Shown piece by piece: positions 1-7,200 of a stretch of DNA of 12,609 bases. Position 1 is the stretch's first letter. Each line of letters begins with the position of its first letter. A model generated the notes under the pieces. The model worked only from the letters and a program-made list of their open reading frames with translations. It did no database searches and was not told the origin of the DNA. The position numbers were made by a program, and so were the translations under genes. The DNA comes from Vibrio tasmaniensis 1F-187. GTDB taxonomy: Bacteria; Pseudomonadota; Gammaproteobacteria; Enterobacterales; Vibrionaceae. Where the stretch lies: the NCBI RefSeq assembly GCF_000272405.2, contig NZ_AJZM02000190.1:18536-31144 (forward strand). The letters are read 5' to 3'.

Positions 1-23
1 GGAAGATAAATCTCAGATACAAA

Positions 24-42
24 AAAGCGCCTTAGGCGCTTT
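24..42 (-). terminator. Rho-independent terminator after the 62-residue gene
   Basis: An 8-bp stem (AAAGCGCC, 24-31) pairs with GGCGCTTT (35-42) around a TTA loop. On the minus strand the stem runs into a T-rich tail (positions 21-26 are A on the plus strand). It lies 21 bases past the stop codon of the small gene at 64-252. The plus-strand side also has a T-rich tail, so it may stop transcription from the left as well. Confidence 0.8.
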
Positions 43-63
43 CTTATATTTCAACGGTGTTGC

Positions 64-252
64 TTATCTCAATGTCGCTTGGGAGAGTTTTGCTCTCATT
101 TCCATTTCACCAATATTGAACTGGCGAACATCAATGGTGGCCATATCATTGCACTCTTTACATGCATGATGACACTTACCATCTAGGTAGTCGTGCTTTT
201 TAACTAGGCTTGGCTTTTTGCACCAATCACAAACGCCTTCTATTGTGAACAT
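64..252 (-). CDS. Small CxxC zinc-ribbon-like hypothetical protein (62 aa)
   Basis: I do not recognise a named family. The protein has five cysteines in the pattern C8-x2-C11 ... C27-x3-C31-x2-C34, plus H28 and H29. This is the layout expected of a small zinc-binding knuckle or ribbon. The tail (residues 40-62) is polar and probably helical. There is no signal peptide or membrane segment, so it should be cytoplasmic. The ATG at 250-252 is well supported: AGGAG lies 5 bases upstream. A possible promoter lies at 296-325 and a clear terminator at 24-42, so it can be transcribed alone, although the Sel1/J-domain gene upstream is on the same strand. A small hairpin (263-281) sits just before the ribosome-binding site. 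Zinc binding is an inference from the cysteine spacing. DNA, RNA or protein binding are all possible roles. Confidence 0.75.
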   Translation of the reverse strand: MFTIEGVCDWCKKPSLVKKHDYLDGKCHHACKECNDMATIDVRQFNIGEMEMRAKLSQATLR

Positions 253-262
253 ATTCTCTCCT

Positions 263-281
263 CACCTGTTTAAGTCAGGTG
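263..281 (-). promoter_or_regulatory. Hairpin next to the ribosome-binding site of the 62-aa gene
   Basis: CACCTG (263-268) and CAGGTG (276-281) form a perfect 6-bp stem with a 7-base loop. On the minus-strand mRNA the stem ends only a base or two before the GAGGAG ribosome-binding site, so it lies where it could affect translation. It has no U-tract, so it is unlikely to be a terminator. It could also be chance. Confidence 0.25.
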
Positions 282-295
282 TATTTTCGGCGCAA

Positions 296-325
296 ATTAT
301 GACACAAGTAAGACTCATTAGTTAA
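296..325 (-). promoter_or_regulatory. Candidate sigma-70 promoter for the 62-aa gene
   Basis: On the minus strand TTAACT (320-325) and CATAAT (296-301) are separated by 18 bases. They match 4 of 6 and 5 of 6 consensus positions. A start near 289 would give a leader of about 37 bases that contains the 263-281 hairpin. Found by eye only. Confidence 0.35.
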
Positions 326-417
326 TAGTTTGTTACCTGTTTTTGAGAGGGGGATCGATTGCAGTACTAATAAAATCGATATCTTTGCGACTTTGGAAAT
401 CGAGCTTGCTTGGTTGT

Positions 418-1518
418 TTACGTTTTTGCAACACTCTTAAGGATGGTTTTTAGCGAATTGTTCAAACGTTTCATCTCTTCGTCACATCCGTAACCATCTG
501 GGTGGTAGATTTTGGATAGCTGTTTATATCGAATTTTAATGCTTTTTTGATTCGGAATTGAGCTAGGTGTATACCCAAATAGAGCGCAGGCTACTTGTAA
601 ATTATTCAGGCTGTTGTCATTTTTCTGTTTTTTTAACTCATGGAACATCGTGTGCAACTGACGTTTCTGCTGCTTAATAGTGAAGTCCTTCGAGCTAAGT
701 TGTGCTTCAAGTGTCTGCTTTTGTTGCCCCAATTCACCCGATTTCAGAGCATGTCTTCTTTTTGATATCACCAGAGTCATGATAATGCTGACAATTGAAA
801 TCAACATGGCTAAGGCTGTGCCAATTAGATAGTCTGAATACGTTAGGTTAGAACGTGTTACCTGCTCTCTAGAGGGCAGATAAGAAGGGGAGCTACTTGC
901 TCGCTCTGGATTAGATAGCCTCTGATTCGTGCTGCTTTCAGCAATGACGTTGTGATTGAGCTTCTCAATCGAAGAGATCTGCTTGGCACGTTGCTGGTTG
1001 AATTGCGCTTCCAGAATACGGTTATAGCCATCTTCGGCTGTTGGATTGTTTTTTAAGGCCGCTTCATACCATAGCTGTGCTTCATCTAATGGTTTTAGGA
1101 GTTCTTCCTGAAGTGAGGATTCGTAGAGCTTTGCGACTTCGATAGGCGCGCGTTGGTTACCTTGTAAGGCTGATTTAATAAACCATTCTAAAGCTAGCTT
1201 GTTGCTTTGCTCTACACCTGATCCTGCCAAGTACCATTCACCCAGCCTAAATTGCGCATCTGCATTGCCGTTTTCTGCGGATTGCGAGTACCAATAAAAT
1301 GCATCGTTGGTGCTCAAAGGGACATCATTACCTGATTCATAAGCTTGAGCTAGTTGGTATTGAGAAACTGGATCTTGAGGTTGAGATTCTATCGAGAATG
1401 CAACGTTGCTTTCTGCATGAACGATGTGTGCAGTAGAGAACTGTATTGTAGAAAAGATGAGGGTGAAAAATAGAATTCTAAGAAGTGATGATGACAGAAA
1501 GTTGGATAGGATAAACAA
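418..1518 (-). CDS. Sel1-repeat, single-pass membrane protein with C-terminal cytoplasmic J-domain (366 aa)
   Basis: Domain order: a signal peptide (about 1-35, hydrophobic, likely cut after HIVHA); three Sel1-like repeats (about 52-87, 88-123, 124-160; the first two carry clear A-x-AENGN / A-x-QGN style ends); a low-complexity Ser/Asn linker; a transmembrane helix at about 229-252 followed by KRRH; a charged, probably coiled-coil stretch at 262-300; and a J-domain at about 306-366. The J-domain has the helix-II pattern RYKQLSKIYHPDG with an intact HPD at 339-341. Positive charges after the helix place the C-terminus in the cytoplasm and the Sel1 repeats in the periplasm. J-domains stimulate DnaK-type Hsp70 ATPase, so recruitment of DnaK to the membrane is the likely role; the partner is unknown. 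The start is TTG (1516-1518). It is the only usual start that leaves the signal peptide whole, but its ribosome-binding site is weak (GAG 9 bases upstream). No named homologue recognised. Confidence 0.85.
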   Translation of the reverse strand: MFILSNFLSSSLLRILFFTLIFSTIQFSTAHIVHAESNVAFSIESQPQDPVSQYQLAQAYESGNDVPLSTNDAFYWYSQSAENGNADAQFRLGEWYLAGSGVEQSNKLALEWFIKSALQGNQRAPIEVAKLYESSLQEELLKPLDEAQLWYEAALKNNPTAEDGYNRILEAQFNQQRAKQISSIEKLNHNVIAESSTNQRLSNPERASSSPSYLPSREQVTRSNLTYSDYLIGTALAMLISIVSIIMTLVISKRRHALKSGELGQQKQTLEAQLSSKDFTIKQQKRQLHTMFHELKKQKNDNSLNNLQVACALFGYTPSSIPNQKSIKIRYKQLSKIYHPDGYGCDEEMKRLNNSLKTILKSVAKT

Positions 1519-1532
1519 TAGATAAGTCTCGT

Positions 1533-1656
1533 AAAAAAGCCCAGAGTCGGAATATCAGTATGAATATGGCTAGTCGTGTGACTTTGAACAAGCAACACGA
1601 CTGACAAGCAACTATATAGAGGTTAATTCAATAGATAAAGGCGACTGGGCTTTGAT
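1533..1656 (-). ncRNA. Structured 3' element after the yiaD-like gene: long-range terminator stem with internal hairpin
   Basis: Directly after the stop of the lipoprotein gene, AAAGCCCAG (minus-strand reading of 1645-1653) can pair with CTGGGCTTT (minus reading of 1536-1544). The latter runs into six Ts, so on the minus strand this has the form of a rho-independent terminator with a loop of about 100 bases. Flanking TCG/CGA can extend the stem with a 2-base bulge. Inside the loop a second perfect 8-bp hairpin is present (AGTCGTGT about 1572-1579 with ACACGACT about 1595-1602), and GTTGCTTGT occurs twice. It could be a branched terminator, a 3'UTR-derived small RNA, or a terminator split by a short insertion. 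No known RNA family recognised. It also lies just upstream of the Sel1/J-domain gene and may contain that gene's promoter. Confidence 0.4.
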
Positions 1657-1660
1657 CGTG

Positions 1661-2329
1661 CTACTTAAGCGGCAAGATTTGAATTTCTACGCGACGGTTA
1701 CAAGCACGACCTTGAGAGGTGTTGTTGTCACATAGAGGGTAACGCTCACCGTTACCACGAGCAATGGCACGGCCTGCAGCAACGTCTTGAGAGATCAAGA
1801 ATGCACGAACCGATTCAGCACGACGCTCAGAAAGAACTTGGTTAGAAGACTCGCTGCCTGTGCTGTCAGTGTGACCTTCGATCACTAGGCTAGTGTCTGG
1901 GTATTCAACTAAGATGCGCGCAACGCCGCGAAGTGTTTTGTGGATGCTTGATTCTAAAGCGTAAGAACCAGAATCGAAGCCAATGCCGTTCTCTAGGCGA
2001 AGTAGAAGTTGGTTCTCACCAACACGCTCTACTTGAACGCCTGAGTTCATGAGTTCTTCACGAAGTGCAGCTTCTTGCTGGTCAAAGTAGTAACCGATAC
2101 CACCGCCAACTGCGGCGCCACCTGCTGCGCCGATGAGTGCACGCTTACGACGGTCTTTAGAGTCGTCACCCGTAGCTGCACCAGCAACAGCGCCGGCGAT
2201 TGCACCAATTAAAGCGCCTTGAGTTGCGGAATTAGTCTCAGATTCGCCGGTTGTCGCGTTTTGGCGTTGTGTCGCTTGACAGCCCGTTAGAGCAACAGTG
2301 AGTGCCAGGGCTAGTGTGATTTTTTTCAA
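1661..2329 (-). CDS. yiaD: YiaD-like OmpA-family outer-membrane lipoprotein
   Basis: A 222-aa lipoprotein that anchors the outer membrane to peptidoglycan. The signal peptide ends in the lipobox LTGC, with C17 lipidated. Residue 18 is Gln, not Asp, which fits sorting to the outer membrane. Two glycine-zipper stretches follow (about 43-54 and 67-80, ending GGGIGYYFDQQE). The C-terminal OmpA domain (about 108-220) has GHTDSTG (152-158) and LSERRAESV; D155 and R170 have the spacing of the pair that binds diaminopimelate in OmpA domains. C200 and C210 could form a disulfide. Length and order match E. coli YiaD (219 aa), where MKK, the glycine zipper and GGGVGYYMD align. The start is TTG (2327-2329), with GGAG 7 bases upstream; the in-sequence ATG upstream is out of frame. 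A weak promoter lies at 2400-2428. Orthology to yiaD is inferred from remembered similarity. Confidence 0.9.
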   Translation of the reverse strand: MKKITLALALTVALTGCQATQRQNATTGESETNSATQGALIGAIAGAVAGAATGDDSKDRRKRALIGAAGGAAVGGGIGYYFDQQEAALREELMNSGVQVERVGENQLLLRLENGIGFDSGSYALESSIHKTLRGVARILVEYPDTSLVIEGHTDSTGSESSNQVLSERRAESVRAFLISQDVAAGRAIARGNGERYPLCDNNTSQGRACNRRVEIQILPLK

Positions 2330-2399
2330 CGTATTTCTCCATCATGTACTTCTGTCAAACGCATGAATTACGAAAGACAACAATAAGTCCTATTGGTGG

Positions 2400-2428
2400 T
2401 TTTTATCAATACGCTGAAGCAATGTAAA
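2400..2428 (-). promoter_or_regulatory. Candidate promoter of the yiaD-like gene
   Basis: Minus-strand TTTACA (2423-2428) and TAAAAA (2400-2405) are spaced by 17 bases. They match 5 of 6 and 4 of 6 positions of the sigma-70 consensus. A perfect TTGACA lies closer to the gene (about 2352-2357), but its -10 would overlap the start codon region, so I prefer this pair. Confidence 0.3.
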
Positions 2429-2434
2429 GTGGCT

Positions 2435-3124
2435 CTATGATTTAGTTATCTTTTTAACCGCTTGAGTTCCGCCAACTGGTCGATTTACAGACAGTTTTCG
2501 ACCTTTCTTCAAACCAACTTCATAGTCTGCGGTGAGGTTTTTCATCGCTTCTCTGAGTTGTTGTTTGAACGTTTCGCGGTCGATGTTTTGGAACTCTTTA
2601 TCAATGTAGTTATTGATCTTGTTGTTTGACTCGTCGTCTGGGGTGATAACAGGCAGTTTTTCAAGTGCACCTTCTACCCAACCCGAAACGTAAGAGTTTA
2701 CGCGACGTGTTACTTCTAGTGTCCCTGTTCCCGAGCCCGCAAAACTGTTTCTGAATTGGCCAGTGTGCTCATTCAGTTCGCGATAAATAATATCGAACGC
2801 AAAAGCTGCGAAGATAGCGCGATCGGCTTCACCAATGAATTCAACGCGCTTAAGGCCTTTGTGATTCAGTAACACGGCTTCTACGCCAAACTTGGTGTTA
2901 ATACCACGAATAACACGCAGCAGTGTAGAGCTGATATTTGCAGGTAACAGGTGACTGGATTGAGTTTTTCCCATCTTGATAAATTCAATATCGTCCTTTT
3001 CGAGACCATATTTCAGCATCAAGTTATGTGCCATTTTTATCGCATTGGCAGCTTCATTGACGTTCGCAGAGTTTCCAAGCTCAAGACACTTGGCAATTTT
3101 CTTTAGGGCTTTTTTCTTATCCAT
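2435..3124 (-). CDS. DUF2786-type protein of unknown function (229 aa)
   Basis: The first 45 residues (KKALKKIAKCLELGNS, then AANAIKMAHNLMLKYGL) match the helical DUF2786 domain as I remember it. A mixed region with aromatic and charged residues follows (60-160), then a Lys/Arg-rich tail (200-229) that could contact nucleic acid. There is no signal peptide or membrane helix. I chose the ATG at 3122-3124 because the protein then begins at the conserved MDKKKALKK; an ATG five codons upstream (3137-3139) is in frame. Neither has a strong ribosome-binding site. A candidate promoter lies at 3165-3193, and the gene ahead of it ends in a strong terminator, so it is probably transcribed alone. DUF2786 proteins also occur in phages, but nothing else here suggests a prophage. 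Function unknown. Confidence 0.8.
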   Translation of the reverse strand: MDKKKALKKIAKCLELGNSANVNEAANAIKMAHNLMLKYGLEKDDIEFIKMGKTQSSHLLPANISSTLLRVIRGINTKFGVEAVLLNHKGLKRVEFIGEADRAIFAAFAFDIIYRELNEHTGQFRNSFAGSGTGTLEVTRRVNSYVSGWVEGALEKLPVITPDDESNNKINNYIDKEFQNIDRETFKQQLREAMKNLTADYEVGLKKGRKLSVNRPVGGTQAVKKITKS

Positions 3125-3164
3125 CGACAACTTAATCATTACCGCAAATTTTTAAAAGTCCAAC

Positions 3165-3193
3165 ATTTTACATGTTTTGGCGAGCAACAGCAA
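3165..3193 (-). promoter_or_regulatory. Candidate promoter of the DUF2786 gene
   Basis: Minus-strand TTGCTG (3188-3193) and TAAAAT (3165-3170) are 17 bases apart. The -10 matches 5 of 6 positions and is preceded by TG two bases out of the ideal extended position. The predicted leader is about 35 bases. Confidence 0.3.
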
Positions 3194-3270
3194 AGTCAAA
3201 AGTCATTTGTAGGAATGTGGTGAACGATTGTGGAAGATAAGGATATAGGAAGGAAGCGGCGGGTCCCGGA

Positions 3271-3305
3271 CAAAACAAAACGCCATCAAGAGGATTGATG
3301 GCGTT
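3271..3305 (-). terminator. Rho-independent terminator after the DUF3334 gene
   Basis: A perfect 11-bp stem (AACGCCATCAA, 3279-3289, with TTGATGGCGTT, 3295-3305) encloses a 5-base loop. On the minus strand it is followed by the T-rich run TTTTGTTTTG. It begins 40 bases after the stop codon of the 3345-4028 gene and separates it from the DUF2786 gene. Confidence 0.85.
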
Positions 3306-3344
3306 AGTGACACGATTTTTAGGATGTGCTAGAGCTTTCGCAAA

Positions 3345-4028
3345 CTAGATTCCAAGTTCATCGAGTAAATCAGCTGCAGAATCGTTGCCTGAACTTTGCT
3401 CTGGCTGCTTTGGTTCTTGCATTTTTTTCTGAGTCGCTTCAAGAATGCTGTCTGGACATTCGTCTTCAGCGATTTCAAATTCTTCCAATTGGATGAATTC
3501 AGTTTTGTCCATTGCAAGCTCAAGGTAGAAAATGTTGTTGTCGGCAGTAGAGAAAGTAACACGACGAGCTTGCGGGCGATCTAAGTTAGTATCAACAGAA
3601 AGGTTCACTTGCTTGTTCAGTGCCAGCATTTTCGGTTGGTTTTGTGTGATGTTAGTTTGCAGTTCTTTACGGATTTTGTTTGTAAAGTCGCCAACCAACT
3701 GGTTCATCAACTCACCTAATACATCACCTACTTCGTCTGAAGTATGAAGTACAGCGAGTTCGTCTTCAGGCATGCCCATATTACGCATGTAATTTGTGTA
3801 GATCTCTAGCGCTGCTTTCGACGTAAAATTGATAACAACAAGACCTGAAAAACCGCCGTCGAACAAGACGAAACAACCAAAATCTGGCTTAAGGCTTGTC
3901 TTGTTGATCTTTTGAACCATTGCTGAGTAGGACACCTGTGAAGCCGTCGCTGAAGTAAGTACGTTTGAGACTGATTGGCATAGCTTAAGAAGAATATCTT
4001 CAGTTGTGACTGTTTTGCTTTTTTTCAT
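3345..4028 (-). CDS. DUF3334-type protein with CheX/CheC-like phosphatase signature and CheZ-like C-terminal tail
   Basis: A 227-aa soluble protein that I recall as DUF3334. The core (about 8-180) reads like the CheX fold: GGFSGLVVINFTSKAAL, then an acidic helix containing D102-VLG-E106-LM-N109, then exactly 22 residues to P132. That is the CheC/CheX/FliY consensus [DS]-x3-E-x2-N-x22-P, whose E and N position water to dephosphorylate CheY-P. A Gln/Pro/Ser-rich linker follows (about 200-217). The last residues are AADLLDELGI, close to the CheZ C-terminus DDLLDSLGF that docks on CheY. I infer a cytoplasmic phosphatase, or at least a binder, of a CheY-like receiver. No chemotaxis genes are in the window. 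The ATG at 4026-4028 has only a weak ribosome-binding site. A strong terminator follows at 3271-3305. Family name moderately sure; function is inference. Confidence 0.85.
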   Translation of the reverse strand: MKKSKTVTTEDILLKLCQSVSNVLTSATASQVSYSAMVQKINKTSLKPDFGCFVLFDGGFSGLVVINFTSKAALEIYTNYMRNMGMPEDELAVLHTSDEVGDVLGELMNQLVGDFTNKIRKELQTNITQNQPKMLALNKQVNLSVDTNLDRPQARRVTFSTADNNIFYLELAMDKTEFIQLEEFEIAEDECPDSILEATQKKMQEPKQPEQSSGNDSAADLLDELGI

Positions 4029-4072
4029 TGTTATTTGCTCATGGAGATGTCGTAAAAAAGTTATCTACTATC

Positions 4073-4165
4073 TTACTACTGAATTAAGACGAAAGTGACT
4101 ATTTCTCCATTCTTGCACCGAGATTCTTATTTGATCACCTTTTTATATGATCTTAATAGTAGTAA
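4073..4165. promoter_or_regulatory. Inverted pair of a 15-17 bp motif in the divergent intergenic region
   Basis: TTACTACTGAATTAAGA (4073-4089) and the reverse complement of 4151-4165, TTACTACTATTAAGA, agree at all 15 bases apart from a 2-base GA insertion. The two copies face opposite ways, so each lies in the same orientation relative to its own divergent gene: one before the DUF3334 gene, one before ydiJ. They could be paired operators or shared promoter elements. No known regulator consensus recognised. Confidence 0.4.
4131..4159 (+). promoter_or_regulatory. Weak candidate promoter of ydiJ
   Basis: TTGATC (4131-4136) and TAATAG (4154-4159) are spaced by 17 bases. The match is poor (4 of 6 and 3 of 6), and the -10 lies inside the inverted motif ending at 4165, so an activator may be needed. 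Confidence 0.2.
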
Positions 4166-4212
4166 AGTGACGAAATTCAAAGAAAAATATTAAAAATCTC
4201 AGATAACCCAAT

Positions 4213-4227
4213 GCTGATAGGATCAGC
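4213..4227 (+). promoter_or_regulatory. Small hairpin in the ydiJ leader
   Basis: GCTGAT (4213-4218) and ATCAGC (4222-4227) form a perfect 6-bp stem with an AGG loop, 20 bases before the ydiJ start and just ahead of its ribosome-binding site (AGGA, 4239-4242). It could be an operator, an mRNA-stabilising hairpin or chance. Confidence 0.25.
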
Positions 4228-4247
4228 GAAGTAGGGGCAGGAAGCAA

Positions 4248-7200
4248 ATGTTACCAAGACTTCAACTCAATGCTGATGTCGATCCAGTAGTCGTACGCTT
4301 TTTAGATGAACTAAAAACAGCGGGCTTTACTGGCGACATTGAATCTCAATATTCTAGCCGTTTGGCTGTGGCGACTGATAACAGTGTCTATCAGCAATTG
4401 CCGCAGGCAGTTATTCTCCCTAAAACAACTCAAGACGTTGTGTTGATCGGTAAAGTGGGTGCAAAATCTGCTTACGAACGCGTGACCTTTTCCCCTCGTG
4501 GCGGTGGTACCGGTACTAACGGACAGTCTTTAACAAAAGGCGTCGTGGTTGACCTTTCTCGTTATATGAACAAGGTTCTTGAGATTAACGAGCAAGAAGG
4601 CTGGGTAAGAGTTCAGTCAGGTATCGTTAAAGACCAATTGAACGATGCTGTGCGTCCGTATGGTTACTTTTTCTCTCCAGACCTTTCTACCAGTAACCGA
4701 GCAACCTTAGGTGGAATGATCAATACCGATGCTTCGGGCCAAGGGTCATTGAAGTACGGTAAAACGTCTGACCATGTGTTGTCGCTGCAAGCCGTCTTCG
4801 CAGATGGTTCATGTCTCGAATCCGATTTATCACACGGCTTACCTGCTGAAGGTGAATTTGCTCACCATGCCCTTGCGGTTACTGAGGCAGTTTGTCGAGA
4901 TAAGCGCGCTCAAATTCTTAATAAATTCCCACCATTGAACCGCTTCTTAACTGGTTACGATTTAAAGAACGCAATCAACGAAGAAGACGATAGCTTTGAC
5001 CTGACTCGTGTTCTATGTGGTGCAGAAGGTTCATTAGCATTCATCACTGAAGCAAAGCTGAACCTCACGCCGATTCCAAAAGCACGAACGTTGGTCAACG
5101 TGAAATACAACACGTTCGATTCTGCACTGCGTAATGCGCCGTTCATGGTAGAAGCGAAAGCGCTGTCTGTAGAAACGGTGGATTCAAGAGTATTGAACCT
5201 AGCGAAACAAGACATTGTTTGGCACACCGTGAGCGATTTGCTTATGGACGTTCCAAATAAAGAGATGCTTGGCATCAACATGGTTGAGTTTGCAGGCCAA
5301 GATGAAGCGGAAGTTGAACAACAAGTTCAAGCGCTGACCGCAAAGCTTGAAAGCATGGTAGAAACTGAAGACGCGGGTGTGATTGGCTTCCAAGTGTGCA
5401 GTGATTTGGCGAGCATTGGCCGAATCTACAACATGCGTAAGAAAGCGGTAGGTCTATTAGGTGCGGCGAAAGGCCGAGCTAAGCCAGTCGCTTTTGCTGA
5501 AGATACCTGTGTACCACCAGAAAACTTGGCCGACTTCATCTCTGAATTTAGAGTCTTACTCGATTCAAAAGAGTTGAACTACGGCATGTTTGGTCACGTG
5601 GATGCGGGCGTACTGCACGTTCGTCCTGCTTTAGATTTGTGTGATCCGATGCAAGAAGCATTGATGCATGAAGTCTCTGATGAAGTGGTTAAGCTGGTGG
5701 CTAAATACGGCGGCTTGATGTGGGGTGAACACGGTAAAGGCTTCCGTTCTGAGTATGGTCCTGACTTCTTTGGTGAAGAGCTGTTTACCGAATTAAGACG
5801 TGTTAAAGCGGCATTTGACCCGCATAACCAGATGAACCCAGGCAAGATCTGTACGCCGTTAGAAAGCGATGCTGAGTTGGTGAAAGTCACTGATACCAAG
5901 CGTGGTTTCTACGATCGCCAGATCGACGTACAAGTCCGTGATAGCTTCAAGCAAGCGATGGAATGTAATGGTAACGGCTTGTGTTTCAACTACGATACGA
6001 GTTCGCCAATGTGTCCTTCGATGAAAGTCACGGCTGACCGTCGTCATTCACCAAAGGGCCGTGCAGGCTTGGTTCGTGAATGGTTGCGTCAGTTAACGGA
6101 ACAAGGCGTCGATATTCTCGATTTAGAGCAAGAAGCGCTGAAGGACAATACTCCGATTAAAACCATGGTGGAACGTGTTCGTAACACGATGAACAAACGG
6201 CATGAGTACGATTTCTCGCATGAAGTTCATGAAGCGATGAACGGTTGTTTGGCGTGTAAAGCGTGTGCGAGCCAGTGTCCTATTAAAGTTGATGTACCAA
6301 GTTTCCGTTCTCGATTCTTAAACATCTACTATTCGCGTTACCAGCGCCCAGCAAAAGACTATTTAGTCGCTAACATTGAAACCATGCTGCCGCTGATGGC
6401 GAAAGCGCCAAAAGTAGTGAACGCTGCATTGGGTCAAAAGTGGATACAAACGGCAACGGCTAGGACGGTCGGTTATGTTGATGCTCCTTTGATGTCGGTA
6501 CCTACACTTAAAAATCGTCTGGCGAGCAAAGAGCTGCAACTCTTCGACTTACAGTACTTAGAAGGCTTGTCTTCTGAAGAGAAGAAACAGCATGTGCTGA
6601 TCGTTCAAGACCCGTTCACTAGCTTTTATGATGCGGAGGTGATTGAAGACTTCGTCACTCTGGCTCAAAAACTTGGTAAAACTCCGGTGTTGCTGCCGTT
6701 TAAGCCAAATGGTAAAGCTCTGCACATTAAAGGCTTCTTAAGTCGTTTTGCGCGTGAAGCGAAATCAACATCGGATTTCTTGTCGATGGTGGCGGATATC
6801 GGTATTCCTTTGGTGGGTGTGGACCCGGCTCTTGTGCTTTGTTACCGCGATGAATACGTAGAGATCTTAGGTGACAAACGTGGCGACTTTGATGTGCTTA
6901 CCGTGCATGAATGGTTAATGCCATCGTTAGGTGAGTTCGAAGCACGTTCAGCAAGTGAAGATATGTGGTACTTGTTTGCTCACTGTACTGAGAAAACCAA
7001 AATGCCGAACGCTGAAAAAGAGTGGGGCACTATCTTCAAGCACTTTGGTGCTGCGTTAACCAGCGTTCCGGTTGGCTGTTGTGGTATGGCGGGCACCTTC
7101 GGGCATGAAGTTGATAAGTTACAAATGTCGAAAGACATATACGGTTTAAGCTGGAAGCCTCAAATGCAGGACTTACCAAAAGATCGTTGTTTGGTGACGG

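Noticed and set aside
354..380. ATCGATT/AATCGAT inverted repeat just past the Sel1 gene as a terminator
   Set aside because: Seven-bp AT-rich stem, 13-base loop and no U-tract on either strand; too weak to call.
1389..1607. 72-residue minus-strand open frame overlapping the start of the Sel1 gene
   Set aside because: It overlaps the signal-peptide coding part in another frame, has biased composition (many Ser, Phe, His) and no ribosome-binding site; a shadow.
4031..4042. Tiny upstream frame ATG-AGC-AAA-TAA before the DUF3334 start, a possible leader peptide
   Set aside because: Its upstream bases (TCTCC) are not a ribosome-binding site, and three codons carry no recognisable leader signal.
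4131..4152. Possible FNR or CRP site in the ydiJ upstream region (TTGAT... / TGATCA...TGATC)
   Set aside because: The second half of an FNR site (ATCAA) is missing at the required spacing, and the GATCA/TGATC arms are too short and too far apart for CRP.
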